From Yponomeuta sedellus (Eukaryota; Arthropoda; Insecta; Lepidoptera; Yponomeutidae): a stretch of 64,000 bases of DNA. The position numbers were made by a program, and so were the translations under genes. The notes below the pieces were generated by a model. That model saw only the letters and a list, made by a program, of their open reading frames with translations, did no database searches and had not been told where the DNA came from. Each line of letters begins with the position of its first letter. The first letter of the stretch is position 1. Positions 29,800 through 40,076 of the stretch are shown piece after piece. The stretch spans positions 3,624,012 to 3,688,011 of the forward strand of contig OW203725.1 of NCBI GenBank assembly GCA_934045075.1, read 5' to 3'.

Positions 29800-30065
29800 T
29801 GTGAATTCTTGTGGAATTGTTGTGTGTTTGCCGTGAAAATAAACGAAATATTACGATAAAATACCTAGTGTTTTATTTATGGAGAAATCAACAAACAATA
29901 CTTGACAAGAGTTTTTACAAGAGAGACGTTTGTCAAGAAGAATAAAAAATAACATAGACGTATCTAGGCAACGCAATAGACATTGACTCACTGACAATTA
30001 GTCTATGACAATGAGGCTGCATAACCAAAGAGTATATTATAGGAGTGGTATGCATACTCGTTACA
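29800..30065 (-). repeat. Copia 3' LTR (left on this strand)
   Basis: 266 bp, apparently identical to 34263-34528. On the coding strand it has a TATA-like TATAATATAC near its start and AATAAA (complement at 29872-29877), a likely polyadenylation signal, within its 3' third. Confidence 0.95.
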
Positions 30066-30075
30066 TCCTCCTGAC
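30066..30075 (-). other. Polypurine tract of the copia element
   Basis: On the coding strand GTCAGGAGGA directly precedes the TG of the 3' LTR. This is the expected position for the plus-strand primer. Confidence 0.7.
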
Positions 30076-30087
30076 TTTTAAGAATTG

Positions 30088-33000
30088 TTACGAAGAAGAG
30101 GAACAATTCTTCTCCAGACCAATTCTCTTGGACAGCTGCAGGAGTCTTGGGCCGAATAAAGGCTTGGTGAACATGTCGGCGAGCTGAATTTCTGTTGGGA
30201 CTTGTTTCACTATGAGTTCTTGATTAACTACACACTCACGGATGAAAAAGTGTTTCAACTTTATGTGTTTGGTTCTCCGGTGGTACTCATAGGGAGGATT
30301 CTCAGCGAGTTTTATTGCAGATTCATTGTCGACATATATCACCGGTACATTTTGTAATTTGGTGATCTCTTCAAGCAATGCTTTTAACCAAATCAATTCC
30401 TTCGCTGTTTCAGTCAGGGCAATCAATTCGGCTTCAGTGGAAGAAACTGCGACAGAGTTTTGTTTTTGACTCTTCCACATTACGGGGCCAGAGAAGAGGA
30501 AAATCATTCCGGTTGTGGAATGGCCAGTGGAAGTATCACCACCATGGTCGGAATCACTGTATGCTAGGAGTGTTTTGTCATCTCCTGTCTTTTTAAATAT
30601 AAGTCCCATATCTGTTGTCCCCTTCAAGTATCTGAATATTCTCTTCAAGTTCAAAACATCAATCTTTCTTGGATTATCCAGATGCCGAGATACGACACTT
30701 ACAGCATAACTGATATCTGGCCGTGTAGCTACCATTAAGTAGGCTAAAGCACCCACAGCTTGTCGGTATGGGAAATTACTTTCATCGGGTGCGTCATTTT
30801 TATCGTGTTCTGCTTGGGAAACATTTACGGCAGGAGTTGGAACAGGTTTGCAGTTTGACATTCCGAATCTGTCCAATATCTTTTTGGTATAGCCTTTCTG
30901 GTCAACAGTAATAGTGCCATCTATGGCTTTGTGTATTTCCATGCCAAGAAAGTAGGAAGCAGGCTTAGTGGTTATCTTGAAACGGGTTTTCAGTTGATTG
31001 ATAAAATCTCTACCAGCCTTTTCATTGACAGATGCAATCAACCCGTCATCCACATAGAGTGCGATTAGCACTTGATCTTTGATATACAGGCAGGGGTCTT
31101 GCGTACTTTGCTTGAAACCAGATTCGATAAGGTATTCTGAAATACAAGCGTTCCAGCACAAGGGCGCCTGCTTGAGACCGTAAAGACTTCTTTTCAATCG
31201 ACATACTTTCTTTGTGCCATCTCTGTAGCCTTCTGGTTGAGCCATATATAACTCTTCTTTTACAGAGCCGTTAAGGAAGGCAGTTGACACGTCGAATTGC
31301 TGGAGAACCATATTCTGTTGAGCAGCTAAGCCTAGTACCGCTCGCATAGTGCTCAAGCGGACCACTGGGCTGAATGTCTTATCATAGTCCAAGCCGGGTT
31401 TTTGTGAAAAACCTTTGACAACCAGCCTAGCTTTGTACCGGTCGACTGTGTCGTCGGGATTCAATTTTATCTTGTAGACCCATTTGCAGGGCAGGGGATT
31501 TCTGCCTTTCGGTAAGTCTACCAGTTCCCAAGTTTGGTTTTCGGCAAGCGAGGTCAGTTCACTGTGCATGGCATTCAGCCATTCAGCTTTGCTGTTACTG
31601 GTCATGGCTTCTTTGTAAGTACGTGGTTCCACAGGTCGTTCAGATTCAATAGCAGCCATGATGAAGTCATCGAACTTTTTGGGAGGTACTATACGTGTTC
31701 TGTCTCTTAGACGGGGAAGATCTGGGACGGGGTCGGGTTCAGACTCTTCTTCGTCGTGGTCAGATTCAGGATTTTGTATAGGTTGGGGATCAGGCTCATC
31801 ATCCTCGTCATTGACTTCAGGCTGTGGTATATGCTGTGGCGGTGGCAACGTTGACTCACGATCATGTGTACCATCTGCGTTTTCATCTGCGTCTTCAGGG
31901 GCAGACTCGTAATCACTTTCAGCAGCGTTTTCATTACTGTCTGAGTTTAGTTGTGGTTGATCAGTGTTCAGCGTGTTTGGCCGCGGTGGTGCATTATTTT
32001 GTTGTTTAGGGGAATAGTATATTTCAATCCAGTTTTCACTTGCATCATCAGTACTGTCATTCAGGATTTCAGTGTTCTGTTCATTATGCTCGTAGAACAT
32101 CTTCTTTAAAACTCTGACATCTTTCGAAACGAATACCTTGCGTTTGGTAGGTACGTATATTCTGAATGCTTTCGAGGTTTCCGAATATCCAGCAAACATA
32201 CCAGGGATTGCTTTTGATGCAAATTTGTGCCTATTAGAATCTTTTATTAGTATGAAAGTCTTGGCACCAAAGACATAAAGGTGATTGACACAGGGTTTTC
32301 TGCCCACCCAATTTTCAAATGGTGTTATGCCTTCTATGCTTTGATTGACTGCTCTGTTGGACAAGTATTTGGCAGTAAGAATGGCTTCTCCCCATAAATG
32401 TAACGGAGCTTTTGCCTCGAGTAGCAGCGCCCGCGCTTTTTCAGTTAGTGTGCGATTTTTGCGTTCTGCGAGACCATTTTGGTGGCTCGTGTACGGTGCT
32501 GACAGTCGGCGTTGTATCCCGTTTTGCTTGAGGTAGTTGGAGAAGTCGGTATTTACATATTCTGTGCCATTGTCCGATTGTAAGTATCTAATCTTATTCC
32601 CAGTGAAGGTTTCAGATAATTCCTTAAACTCTTTGAACTTGTCGAGTACTTCGCTCTTATTTTTCATTAGGTAGACTCGGCAGTATCTGCTAAAATCGTC
32701 GATAAAGGACACAAAGTACCGGCTCTGGCCTAGTGTGGGCGTTTTAATGGGACCGCACACGTCGCTGTGGATAATTTGTAGGCGCTCTATTGTTCTAGGA
32801 GTTGTTCTTTGTGGTGGGGCTGGTACTCGATGCATTTTAGCTTGAATGCAAACTTCACACTCGGGTAATGTTTCATTAGCATCAAAGTTCAATCCGATCA
32901 AGTGGCCATTCTTAAGGGCGCACTTCATATCTTTGGCGTTCATATGGCCAAGCTTCTTGTGCCATTCTTCCATGGAGGTACTTGAATTTGTATTCACCTT

Positions 33001-34206
33001 CGTTTCTGGAACTTCATCGTTGGCTAAGTTATTTCTTTCTTTCGATTTCTCAGGCCTTACGTAGTATAAGCCATCTGATTCCTTTTTAGCTACTATGACT
33101 GTACCGTGTTGTGGACTGTCAATGACTGCTTTGTCTTTAGTGAAGACAACTGAACAACCGGCGTTTGTAATTTTACCGACTGACAGTAGATTCGTACAGA
33201 GACTTGGTACATACAGCGTATCCATGAGGTTTGTAGCTGTTGTAGATGATCCGCATTTTGTAGTGATAGGTACAACTCCGGTACCTTTAATTTCAGCCTT
33301 TATTTCATCTGTGGCAAAGCTTAATCTCCTTGATATACTCTTCATGGTCTTAAAGAGGTGTCTCTGGTAAGTCATGTGGGAGGTACATCCACTATCAAGG
33401 ACCCAAACGTTGTTTGCAGCATGCTTGGATAGGAGACATAGCTGGGTGAAATTATTTTTGTCACATACGTTGGAGTTTTTGTTAGTTTTGGGCCTTTCCT
33501 TATCGGATGCATTATTTTTCCAACAATTTGTGCAGATCTTGTGAGATTTACGCTTGAAAATGTTACCTTTTCGCTTGCAGATCTTGCAACATGCGTAAAA
33601 TGCTTCATCATTGGAGGTGCTGGCTTCACTGAAGTCTGTGTTGCGTCTACGGGCATCACTCTCTTCAATAATCTTTATTTTTAGCTTCTCCGGACTAAGC
33701 AACTGGTCTTGGGTTTCGATGGCTATACGAAAGTTCTCGTATTCATCTGAGAGACTGTACAACATGATTATGGACAAAAGATCGCTGTTAATTTCAACGC
33801 CTAGATCTTTTAATTTGTCTACATAGTCCATAAATGAGTTTAAATGCTCTCTTACGTCACCATTAGGTCCTAGTTTCGTCAGGATAATTTGTTTCAGCAA
33901 TGTTGCTTTGCGAGCTGGTCCAGCACTGACGTAGATTGATCGCAATGTATCCCAAACATCCTTTGCAGTTTTGCAGTTTTTAACTTGTTTTAATTCGGAT
34001 GCCGAGATGAGTAGTAACAGCTCTGATTTTGCGATTTCATCTTCCTCGATTCCATCTTGAGTGCTGGTTTCATCCTGTGATTTTGACGCTGTCGGTGCCT
34101 TGATGATGTATTTCCATAGTTTGTTCTTTACTAGGTATGCTTTGGCATGTATTACCCACGTATCGTAATTTTCTCTAGACAAGGGTTGTATTTTAACGAC
34201 TGACAT
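30088..34206 (-). CDS. Copia gag-pol polyprotein (1372 aa)
   Basis: A single uninterrupted frame, from an ATG 57 nt inside the upstream LTR to a stop 23 nt before the downstream LTR. Domains in order: UBN2-like Gag (about 1-190); a cysteine cluster (C206, C207, C210, C225, C228), probably the nucleic-acid-binding zinc motif but not the usual CX2CX4HX4C; aspartic protease VLDSGCTSH with catalytic D271; integrase zinc motif H416/H421/C450/C453; integrase core with D482, D545 and E581; an acidic, proline-rich linker (about 715-830); RT with D972 and YVDD at 1051-1054; RNase H with D1218, E1258 and D1293. The polyprotein packages its RNA into particles, reverse-transcribes it and integrates the cDNA. 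Every catalytic residue I can check is present. With matching LTRs, PBS and PPT this copy is potentially autonomous. Gag and Pol are in one frame, so the Gag:Pol ratio must be set some other way, for example by splicing as in Drosophila copia. Confidence 0.96.
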   Translation of the reverse strand: MSVVKIQPLSRENYDTWVIHAKAYLVKNKLWKYIIKAPTASKSQDETSTQDGIEEDEIAKSELLLLISASELKQVKNCKTAKDVWDTLRSIYVSAGPARKATLLKQIILTKLGPNGDVREHLNSFMDYVDKLKDLGVEINSDLLSIIMLYSLSDEYENFRIAIETQDQLLSPEKLKIKIIEESDARRRNTDFSEASTSNDEAFYACCKICKRKGNIFKRKSHKICTNCWKNNASDKERPKTNKNSNVCDKNNFTQLCLLSKHAANNVWVLDSGCTSHMTYQRHLFKTMKSISRRLSFATDEIKAEIKGTGVVPITTKCGSSTTATNLMDTLYVPSLCTNLLSVGKITNAGCSVVFTKDKAVIDSPQHGTVIVAKKESDGLYYVRPEKSKERNNLANDEVPETKVNTNSSTSMEEWHKKLGHMNAKDMKCALKNGHLIGLNFDANETLPECEVCIQAKMHRVPAPPQRTTPRTIERLQIIHSDVCGPIKTPTLGQSRYFVSFIDDFSRYCRVYLMKNKSEVLDKFKEFKELSETFTGNKIRYLQSDNGTEYVNTDFSNYLKQNGIQRRLSAPYTSHQNGLAERKNRTLTEKARALLLEAKAPLHLWGEAILTAKYLSNRAVNQSIEGITPFENWVGRKPCVNHLYVFGAKTFILIKDSNRHKFASKAIPGMFAGYSETSKAFRIYVPTKRKVFVSKDVRVLKKMFYEHNEQNTEILNDSTDDASENWIEIYYSPKQQNNAPPRPNTLNTDQPQLNSDSNENAAESDYESAPEDADENADGTHDRESTLPPPQHIPQPEVNDEDDEPDPQPIQNPESDHDEEESEPDPVPDLPRLRDRTRIVPPKKFDDFIMAAIESERPVEPRTYKEAMTSNSKAEWLNAMHSELTSLAENQTWELVDLPKGRNPLPCKWVYKIKLNPDDTVDRYKARLVVKGFSQKPGLDYDKTFSPVVRLSTMRAVLGLAAQQNMVLQQFDVSTAFLNGSVKEELYMAQPEGYRDGTKKVCRLKRSLYGLKQAPLCWNACISEYLIESGFKQSTQDPCLYIKDQVLIALYVDDGLIASVNEKAGRDFINQLKTRFKITTKPASYFLGMEIHKAIDGTITVDQKGYTKKILDRFGMSNCKPVPTPAVNVSQAEHDKNDAPDESNFPYRQAVGALAYLMVATRPDISYAVSVVSRHLDNPRKIDVLNLKRIFRYLKGTTDMGLIFKKTGDDKTLLAYSDSDHGGDTSTGHSTTGMIFLFSGPVMWKSQKQNSVAVSSTEAELIALTETAKELIWLKALLEEITKLQNVPVIYVDNESAIKLAENPPYEYHRRTKHIKLKHFFIRECVVNQELIVKQVPTEIQLADMFTKPLFGPRLLQLSKRIGLEKNCSSSS

Positions 34207-34250
34207 TTTTCTTCCAGTTTTACCTGGCGAGCCGTTAAAATATCTTCATC

Positions 34251-34262
34251 GCTCTGCTACCA
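34251..34262 (-). other. Primer binding site (initiator-Met tRNA type)
   Basis: On the coding strand TGGTAGCAGAGC abuts the 5' LTR. It is complementary over about 11 nt to the 3' end of animal initiator tRNA-Met (ending ..CUCUGCUACCA), as I remember it. Drosophila copia uses an internal half of the same tRNA. Here the 3' end appears to be used. Confidence 0.7.
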
Positions 34263-34528
34263 TGTGAATTCTTGTGGAATTGTTGTGTGTTTGCCGTGAA
34301 AATAAACGAAATATTACGATAAAATACCTAGTGTTTTATTTATGGAGAAATCAACAAACAATACTTGACAAGAGTTTTTACAAGAGAGACGTTTGTCAAG
34401 AAGAATAAAAAATAACATAGACGTATCTAGGCAACGCAATAGACATTGACTCACTGACAATTAGTCTATGACAATGAGGCTGCATAACCAAAGAGTATAT
34501 TATAGGAGTGGTATGCATACTCGTTACA
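34263..34528 (-). repeat. Copia 5' LTR (right on this strand)
   Basis: 266 bp, TG...CA on both strands, apparently identical to the other LTR. It would drive transcription leftwards. GTTCT target duplication follows at 34529-34533. Confidence 0.95.
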
Positions 34529-34533
34529 GTTCT

Positions 34534-34827
34534 ACAGTATAAATTTAAATTTTATTCATATATATGAAATGTCAAATACAAAGTTAAAATTACATTATAA
34601 CAGCAATGAATAGTCTTATGCAGCTATAATTTCTTTTTTATTCTGTTAGGTATTCACAGTTGTAAGCACGATCCAACCTCATTTTGTATCCTTTAACCGT
34701 ATTCATTTCGTTGTAATTTTGTTTCGTTTGTAATTAAAAACCATACAACGTTTGTATGGAAATTGCTCCTCATCCACTAAGTCCACCATCCACCACTAAG
34801 TCTCCCGACTTAGTGGTGGACAGGCTA
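34534..34827. other. No gene recognised
   Basis: AT-rich. Includes the local inverted pair TAAGTCCACCATCCACCACT / AGTGGTGGA.. at 34780-34822. Confidence 0.35.
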
Positions 34828-34968
34828 ACCTCCAGTTTCTCGTACACTAACAATCTGTTAATCTACTGTTAAAAGCTGTCAAATGTTTTTTTTTTTGTAT
34901 GCACTCTGACCAACTGATAGCTGTTATTTGGAGATTAACGGCTTGTTAGTGTACCAGAAACCGGGGGT
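34828..34968. mobile_element. MITE-A foldback element, copy 2
   Basis: Termini ACCTCCAGTTTCTCGTACAC and GTACCAGAAACCGGGGGT, with TTAATCTACTGTTAAAAGCT inside one arm. More diverged than copy 1. Confidence 0.65.
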
Positions 34969-35189
34969 AAGAGATATAGATGTATTTAGGTTGTGATGGG
35001 CCTTTCGGTTGTTTAATCAGATAGAAGCTTTTCACTGTGGATGGTCAAGTATCAACGTACCTGGCTGCAGATCGTCTAAGGGCACCTGCCACGTTTGCCT
35101 CTGGGCACGGCCAACACGTGGGAAGGGATACAGGTTCAACACCCCGTCGCGTCGCAACTTGTTCGAGCTTTCTGCAATGGATGAAGGAC

Positions 35190-35400
35190 AATGTTAGTCT
35201 TTTCCACTTCCGCTACATTTTAATACAATGTTGGTCGTTAACCAAGTGGAAGTCCACTACATTCAAACTCAAGATTATTATTTTCCATTTTCACTATATT
35301 TTAATAGAAGATTGGTCTTTTCCACTGTCACTACATTTTAACTCAAGATTGGTGTTTTTTCATTTCCACTTATTTTAATACAAGGTTGTTCTGCATCACT
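35190..35400 (+). repeat. Degenerate tandem array, unit about 45-50 bp
   Basis: About four to five units of the form TTTTCCACTTCCACTACATT + TTAATACAAGATTGGT. Related sequence lies at 29740-29790, on the other side of the copia element. Confidence 0.6.
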
Positions 35401-35631
35401 ACATCTGGTATTTTCTACCATATTTCAAGATGTATATAGTGATGATTCAGGGGAAGTGAATGTGATGGGCATGCATCATCTTTACAAAGTAAGTAGTTGA
35501 ATGTGCTACAGTTCAGTCGATCATTTCGACCAAAACTGTGCTTGGATCATAAACTTGGTTCCTAAAGTTTGCGTATTAGTGTCAATTGCACCACACTTAC
35601 TAAACGAGGTTTAACATTAATTTCGGAGCGG

Positions 35632-35897
35632 TATTATATTATATTATATTTTATTTTATTATATTATATTATATTATATTATATTATATTATATTATATT
35701 ATATTATATTATATTATATTATATTATATTATATTATATTATATTATATTATATTATATTATATTATATTATATTATATTATATTATATTATATTATATT
35801 ATATTATATTATATTATATTATATTATATTATATTATATTATATTATATTATATTATATTATATTATATTATATTATATTATATTATATTATATTAT
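35632..35897. repeat. (ATATT)n pentanucleotide microsatellite
   Basis: About 50 near-perfect units of ATATT. The Tyr-Ile-Leu open frame across it is an artefact. Confidence 0.95.
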
Positions 35898-36307
35898 AGG
35901 TAGGACACTCTATGTAAGAAGATCTTACTTTTATTTCTCTATAATTATTTTTCTCAACAAATTTAATCTCGTTTGCGATCGTACTAAAAGTATATGACAC
36001 CTCTGTGAGAATCTCGCTGACCTATTTAATTTGGTACTTCATATTTATCTCACACGTACCCAATTATAAGATCGAATCGAAAAATACGACAACACTTCGG
36101 TTAACTTCAATTTCGGATTGTATAAGTGAAATCAACTCGTTAAACATAAAAGTAAGTTTCAAAGACCCAAGAACACTAGTTGAAAGCTCTTTGTAAGAGC
36201 TTTAGTTTCACAGTTGCGTTTCGTCTAGTCGGCAACCTAATATAGTTTTAATGCCTTTGTTTTCAGTCGGTACGTATTTCTTATCTCCTTATCTCCTCTT
36301 ACGCTCC
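35898..36307. other. No gene recognised
   Basis: AT-rich sequence with short open frames only. Confidence 0.4.
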
Positions 36308-36315
36308 TTCAAACG

Positions 36316-36356
36316 GGGATTAGCAATCAATATTTTGATTGCTAATCCCCGTTCAG
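36316..36356. repeat. Perfect hairpin, 18-bp stem
   Basis: AACGGGGATTAGCAATCA and its exact complement, separated by 5 nt (ATATT). Sequence from here to about 36695 is unassigned. Confidence 0.7.
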
Positions 36357-36699
36357 TGAAAAACCGCGGTTAGTTTGACTTGTGAATACGGGTCACTCAC
36401 ATCAAATCTTTTATGGTTCTTGTCTGACAACGAAACGCTAAAAAGGGCTGTAACATTTAACTTGCAGTGACCTCACCGTAACCCAAAATAATTCGGGTCA
36501 ACAGTAACTGTTTTAGTGGCACGAACGCGGTCATGAAACCGTTAGCCTGTGGCGTAAAATAATAGTTAAGTTTTATGCAAGTTTTTGGGAATAGGGTACT
36601 CTATAAGTATTTACCAAATGGTAACCCTAGCCGAAGCGCAAAGACAGAAGGATGAGAACAAAACATTTAAAATTAAACATGACATAAACTCGCACATGT

Positions 36700-36830
36700 A
36701 TCCCAGAGGGGTAGGCGGAGACCAAGGACTGCAACTTGCCATAATTCTGACAGATCACCTTCGCTTCATCAACTTCATTAGTCGTTGCAAACACGCACGC
36801 CAGTTTCGAGTACTACCTATCATGTAGCTA
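36700..36830 (-). pseudogene. LINE-d RT C-terminal scrap
   Basis: Complement carries the RACLQRLMKLMK..ICQ and GLRLPL-type tail, equivalent to the ACMQRLMNVDEAKV block at 52246. Frameshifted. Confidence 0.6.
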
Positions 36831-36974
36831 TTAAAACCAGACAGTCCATATTCCCACATTCTACCACTACATAAGACATTTACTACTGTCCTCGGCCATT
36901 CTCGTCCAGCCACGATCTGCTCTGATGAGCATCCCACGCTGCGTTTGCCGGCTTCTGGTCACCTTTTAACCCCA

Positions 36975-37368
36975 CCCCATGAAGGCGGTGGTAGCTCAGA
37001 GGGTAGAACCATGGACTGGCAAGCGAGAGCGCCAGGTTCGATCCCGAGTGACTTTGTTTAATTTCAAAGTTACGAACATTTGCGAATTCGTAGTCGCAAT
37101 ACCACACGCTAACTGTGAAGGAAATCATCGTGAGGAAACCCGCGGCTTGGTTGGCTCCGCACGTATTGACTATTCTTTCCTGTGGGCTAGGCCGACTAAG
37201 CTGTCAGGGTGGTATAAGTGCTGGGCAAGCCTACACCATCTATAATATCATGTCCTAGGCACTACAGCGTCGGAGTGGTCCCTTCACCCATCTTAGTGTG
37301 AGTGAAGATACCACTGGACGCTGTATAATTCATCTCATTAAGTAGATGCAAAAAGGTCAATATTATTA
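36975..37368 (+). mobile_element. SINE-D, full length, 10-bp TSD
   Basis: tRNA-like head GGCGGTGGTAGCTCAGAGGG (A box) and CCAGGTTCGATCCCGAG (B box). The body has AACCCGCGGCTTGGTTGGCT and GTCGGAGTGGTCCCTTCACC; the tail is TTATTATT. Direct repeats TTTAACCCCA at 36965-36974 and 37369-37378. Confidence 0.85.
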
Positions 37369-37404
37369 TTTAACCCCATCGACCATCCTTAGAATATAGA
37401 CAAG

Positions 37405-37645
37405 GTCGTCGTCAGGCTATACTAGTCCACTGCTAGACATAGCCCTCCCCTAAGAGCGCCGCATTGTACTACCATAGGGGGTAGTGCCCATAACGCTGGG
37501 CATGCGGGTTGGGGATCGCAGTTCGGTGGACTGGTACTGCAGGGGGCGCTGCTGCCCACCCCCCGGTTTGTGATTCTTAGTCGCCTTTTACTACACCCGC
37601 GGGAAGAATTGGGTTGGTGCTATTCTCTAGGCCGACACCACATAG
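37405..37645 (-). mobile_element. Rep-B, full length, minus strand
   Basis: Runs from GTCGTCGTCAGGCTATACTA to TTCTCTAGGCCGACACCACA. The minisatellite begins immediately after its 5' end. Confidence 0.75.
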
Positions 37646-37654
37646 TAGACAAAG

Positions 37655-38625
37655 TGTAGACCGGAAATTACCCGACCTTTGAACCATCCTTACAACACAA
37701 GTAAGGCATGGGCCGGAGATCTGCCGACCTTTGGACCATCCTTACAACACAAGTAAGGCATGGACCGGAGATCTGCTGACCCTTGGACCATCCTTACAAC
37801 ACAGGTAACGCATGGACTGGAAATCACCCGACCCTTGGACCATCCTTACAACACAGGTAAGGCCTGGACTGGAAATCACCCGACCCTTGAACCATCCTTA
37901 CAACACAGGTAAGGCCTAGACTGAAAATCACCCAACCCTTGGACCATCCTTACAACACAAGTAAGGCATGGACTGGAAATCACCCGACCCTTGGACCATC
38001 CTTACAACACAGGTAAGGCATGGACTGGAAATCACCCGACCCTTGGACCATCCTTACAATACAGGTAAGGCATGGACTGGAAATCACCCGACCCTTGGAC
38101 CATCCTTACAACACAGGTAAGGCATGGACTGGAAATCACCCGACCCTTGGACCATCCTTACAACACAGGTAAGGCATGGACTGGAAATCACCCGACCCTT
38201 GGACCATCCTTACAGAACAAGTAAGGCATGGCCTGGTGATCTGCCAACCCTTGGACCATCCTTACAACACAAGTAAGGCATGGACCGGAGATCTGCCGAC
38301 CCTTGGATCATCCTTACAACACAGGTAAGGCATGGACCGGAGATCTGCCGACCATTGGACCATCATTACAACGCAAGTAAAGTATGGACCGGAGATCTGC
38401 CGACCCTTGGACCATCCTTACAACCGAAGTAAAGTATGGACCGGAGATCTGCCGACCCTTGGACCATCCTTACAATACAAGTAAAGTATGGACCGGAGAT
38501 CTGCCGACCCTTGGACCATCCTTACAACACAAGTAAAGTATGGATCGGAGATCTGCCGACCCTTGGACCATCACGCAAGCAAGGCATGGACTGGACGTCA
38601 CTCGCCCCTTCGTTACTATGTAAGT
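37655..38625 (+). repeat. 52-bp minisatellite, about 18 units
   Basis: Unit TTGGACCATCCTTACAACAC then AGGTAAGGCATGGAC, ending in one of two variants: CTGGAAATCACCCGACCC (mainly 37800-38200) or CCGGAGATCTGCCGACCC (both flanks). The variants are blocked rather than mixed, indicating local amplification. 52 is not a multiple of 3, so it is not a coding array. Sequence to 38838 adds an 11-bp inverted pair (GGACTGCCGCG at 38731, complement at 38809). Confidence 0.93.
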
Positions 38626-38838
38626 GAGCTTAGGTAAAACAATTTTATTTAACTCCAGTTAGTATTTTACATGTTTCTATAACTGGGTATCAGCCCTATT
38701 GCTTTAAGAAAGCTATCTGGACTGCCGCAGGGACTGCCGCGTTTCTATATGATGTCTACGAAGTCGTCAACTCGTGCTTCGGCAAACATTCTCGAAGCAC
38801 TGCTGTATCGCGGCAGTCCTATCATAATCTAATACTTA

Positions 38839-39366
38839 AAAAACCGGCCAAGTGCGAGTCAGACTCGCGCACCGAGGGTTCCGTACAAACCTGTATTATA
38901 GACCTGAGTATTTGGTATGAATTTCAATTTAATACCTCTACGCGTTTATGAGGAAATGGGTAGGAAGTTTAAAATTATGAAAAAAAATATATATTATGTG
39001 ATGTAACTAAAAATTTATGGTTTTCGTAATTTTTGCTTTATCTATGCTATAAGATGTTGCTTCGTACCAAATTTCAAGATTCTGAGTTCACGGGAAGCAC
39101 CCTGTAGGTTTTGATTCCCTTGCAAGCGTCGAAAATTTGGGGCATAAACGGCTGTATCTTTTGATTGCGTTGGCTTAGAAGTTTGATTTTTTCACAGCTT
39201 CAAGGGACAGTAGACCTGAGTAATTGATATAAATTTCAGCTTCATACCTCCACGCGTTCCTGAGAAAAAGGGTCTTGACAGACGGACGGACGGACGGACA
39301 GACGGACAACAAAGTGATCCTATAAGGGTTCCGTTTTTTCCTTTTGAGGTACGGAACCCTAAAAAC
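38839..39366 (+). repeat. 525-bp interspersed repeat, plus copy
   Basis: Starts AAACCGGCCAAGTGCGAGTC, contains CTCAGAAAAAG-type and GACGGACGGACGGACAGACG blocks, and ends GAGGTACGGAACCCTAAAAA. A minus-strand copy of similar length is at 55492-56016. Very common in Lepidoptera in my experience, but I do not recall its class. Confidence 0.8.
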
Positions 39367-40076
39367 TGTCATAGTTCTTCGGAGTTAAGTTTAGGCCTAG
39401 ATTCGGCCTACATGCGTTGTGCTAGCGTTCATGTGTCAAATGTGTACCGTTAAATGGCATTTTAATATATGTTGTGTCTTTAGCTACAGGTACTAACATA
39501 TGTACTTTGAAGTCTGAAATGAAGGTTACGTATTTAAAATAAATAAATAAATAAATAAAGAAATGTGATTATTATTATTACTTAAATTCACAAATTCTTA
39601 AAAGCAAATTCTATTTCAAATTCCCTTCGCCAAGTCGTCCTGACTGAGCCAATTCTCGTTCAAGTTATCGGCCTGTTACCTTTCCAACGTATTCCTCGAA
39701 AAATCTGTCCGAAACAGAATCCTTCGTTCATCCCTTTAACCCTACAAGCATCAAACCCAGCATAACCGTAACAGTGCCTAATGACCGAGCCCGGAATAAC
39801 CGACGCATAAACCATTTGACTAATCCCACGCTTCGAGCCACATTGTCTTTCGTCAGGGCGAAGTGAGGAAAAATGCTCGGGGTTTCTACTGCGGATTTAA
39901 AGATGCAAAACTATAATAACACATTTTACTATGGCAACTAACAATATTTCGTCAAAATGTTTCGTCAACACTACACTCTTCTACATAATAAAAACAGTCT
40001 TGACACGGATTATACTCGTTTAATTTTGCATTTTTACAATTTTCCGTCGTTTCGGCACTTTTTCAAATACCTACCT
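39367..40076. other. No gene recognised
   Basis: Includes an (AAAT)n tract near 39537-39560. The rest appears unique. Confidence 0.4.

Larger units (their letters stand above)
29800..34528 (-). mobile_element. Complete Ty1/copia LTR retrotransposon
   Basis: A 4729-bp element: 266-bp LTRs beginning TG and ending CA, a tRNA primer site next to the upstream LTR, one long gag-pol frame and a purine-rich tract before the downstream LTR. The 5-bp target duplication GTTCT lies at 29795-29799 and 34529-34533. The two LTRs look identical by eye, so insertion was very recent. Domain order (integrase before RT) is that of copia, not gypsy. No env-like frame. Confidence 0.96.

Noticed and set aside
31658..31912. 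84-codon plus-strand frame rich in Ser/Gly
   Set aside because: Antisense shadow of the acidic linker of the copia polyprotein. Other plus-strand frames at 30000-34000 are likewise shadows.
35569..35997. 142-codon frame of Tyr/Ile/Leu repeats
   Set aside because: It is the translation of an (ATATT)n microsatellite, not a membrane protein.
37655..38625. CRISPR-like array
   Set aside because: The repeats are contiguous 52-bp units with no unique spacers, and the genome is eukaryotic. It is a minisatellite.
38436..38627. 63-codon repeat protein
   Set aside because: Lies in the 52-bp minisatellite. The unit is not a multiple of three, so the frame is accidental.
38839..39366. Inverted pair with 55492-56016 as ends of one giant element
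   Set aside because: They are two independent copies of a common repeat, and the 16 kb between them shows no joint structure.
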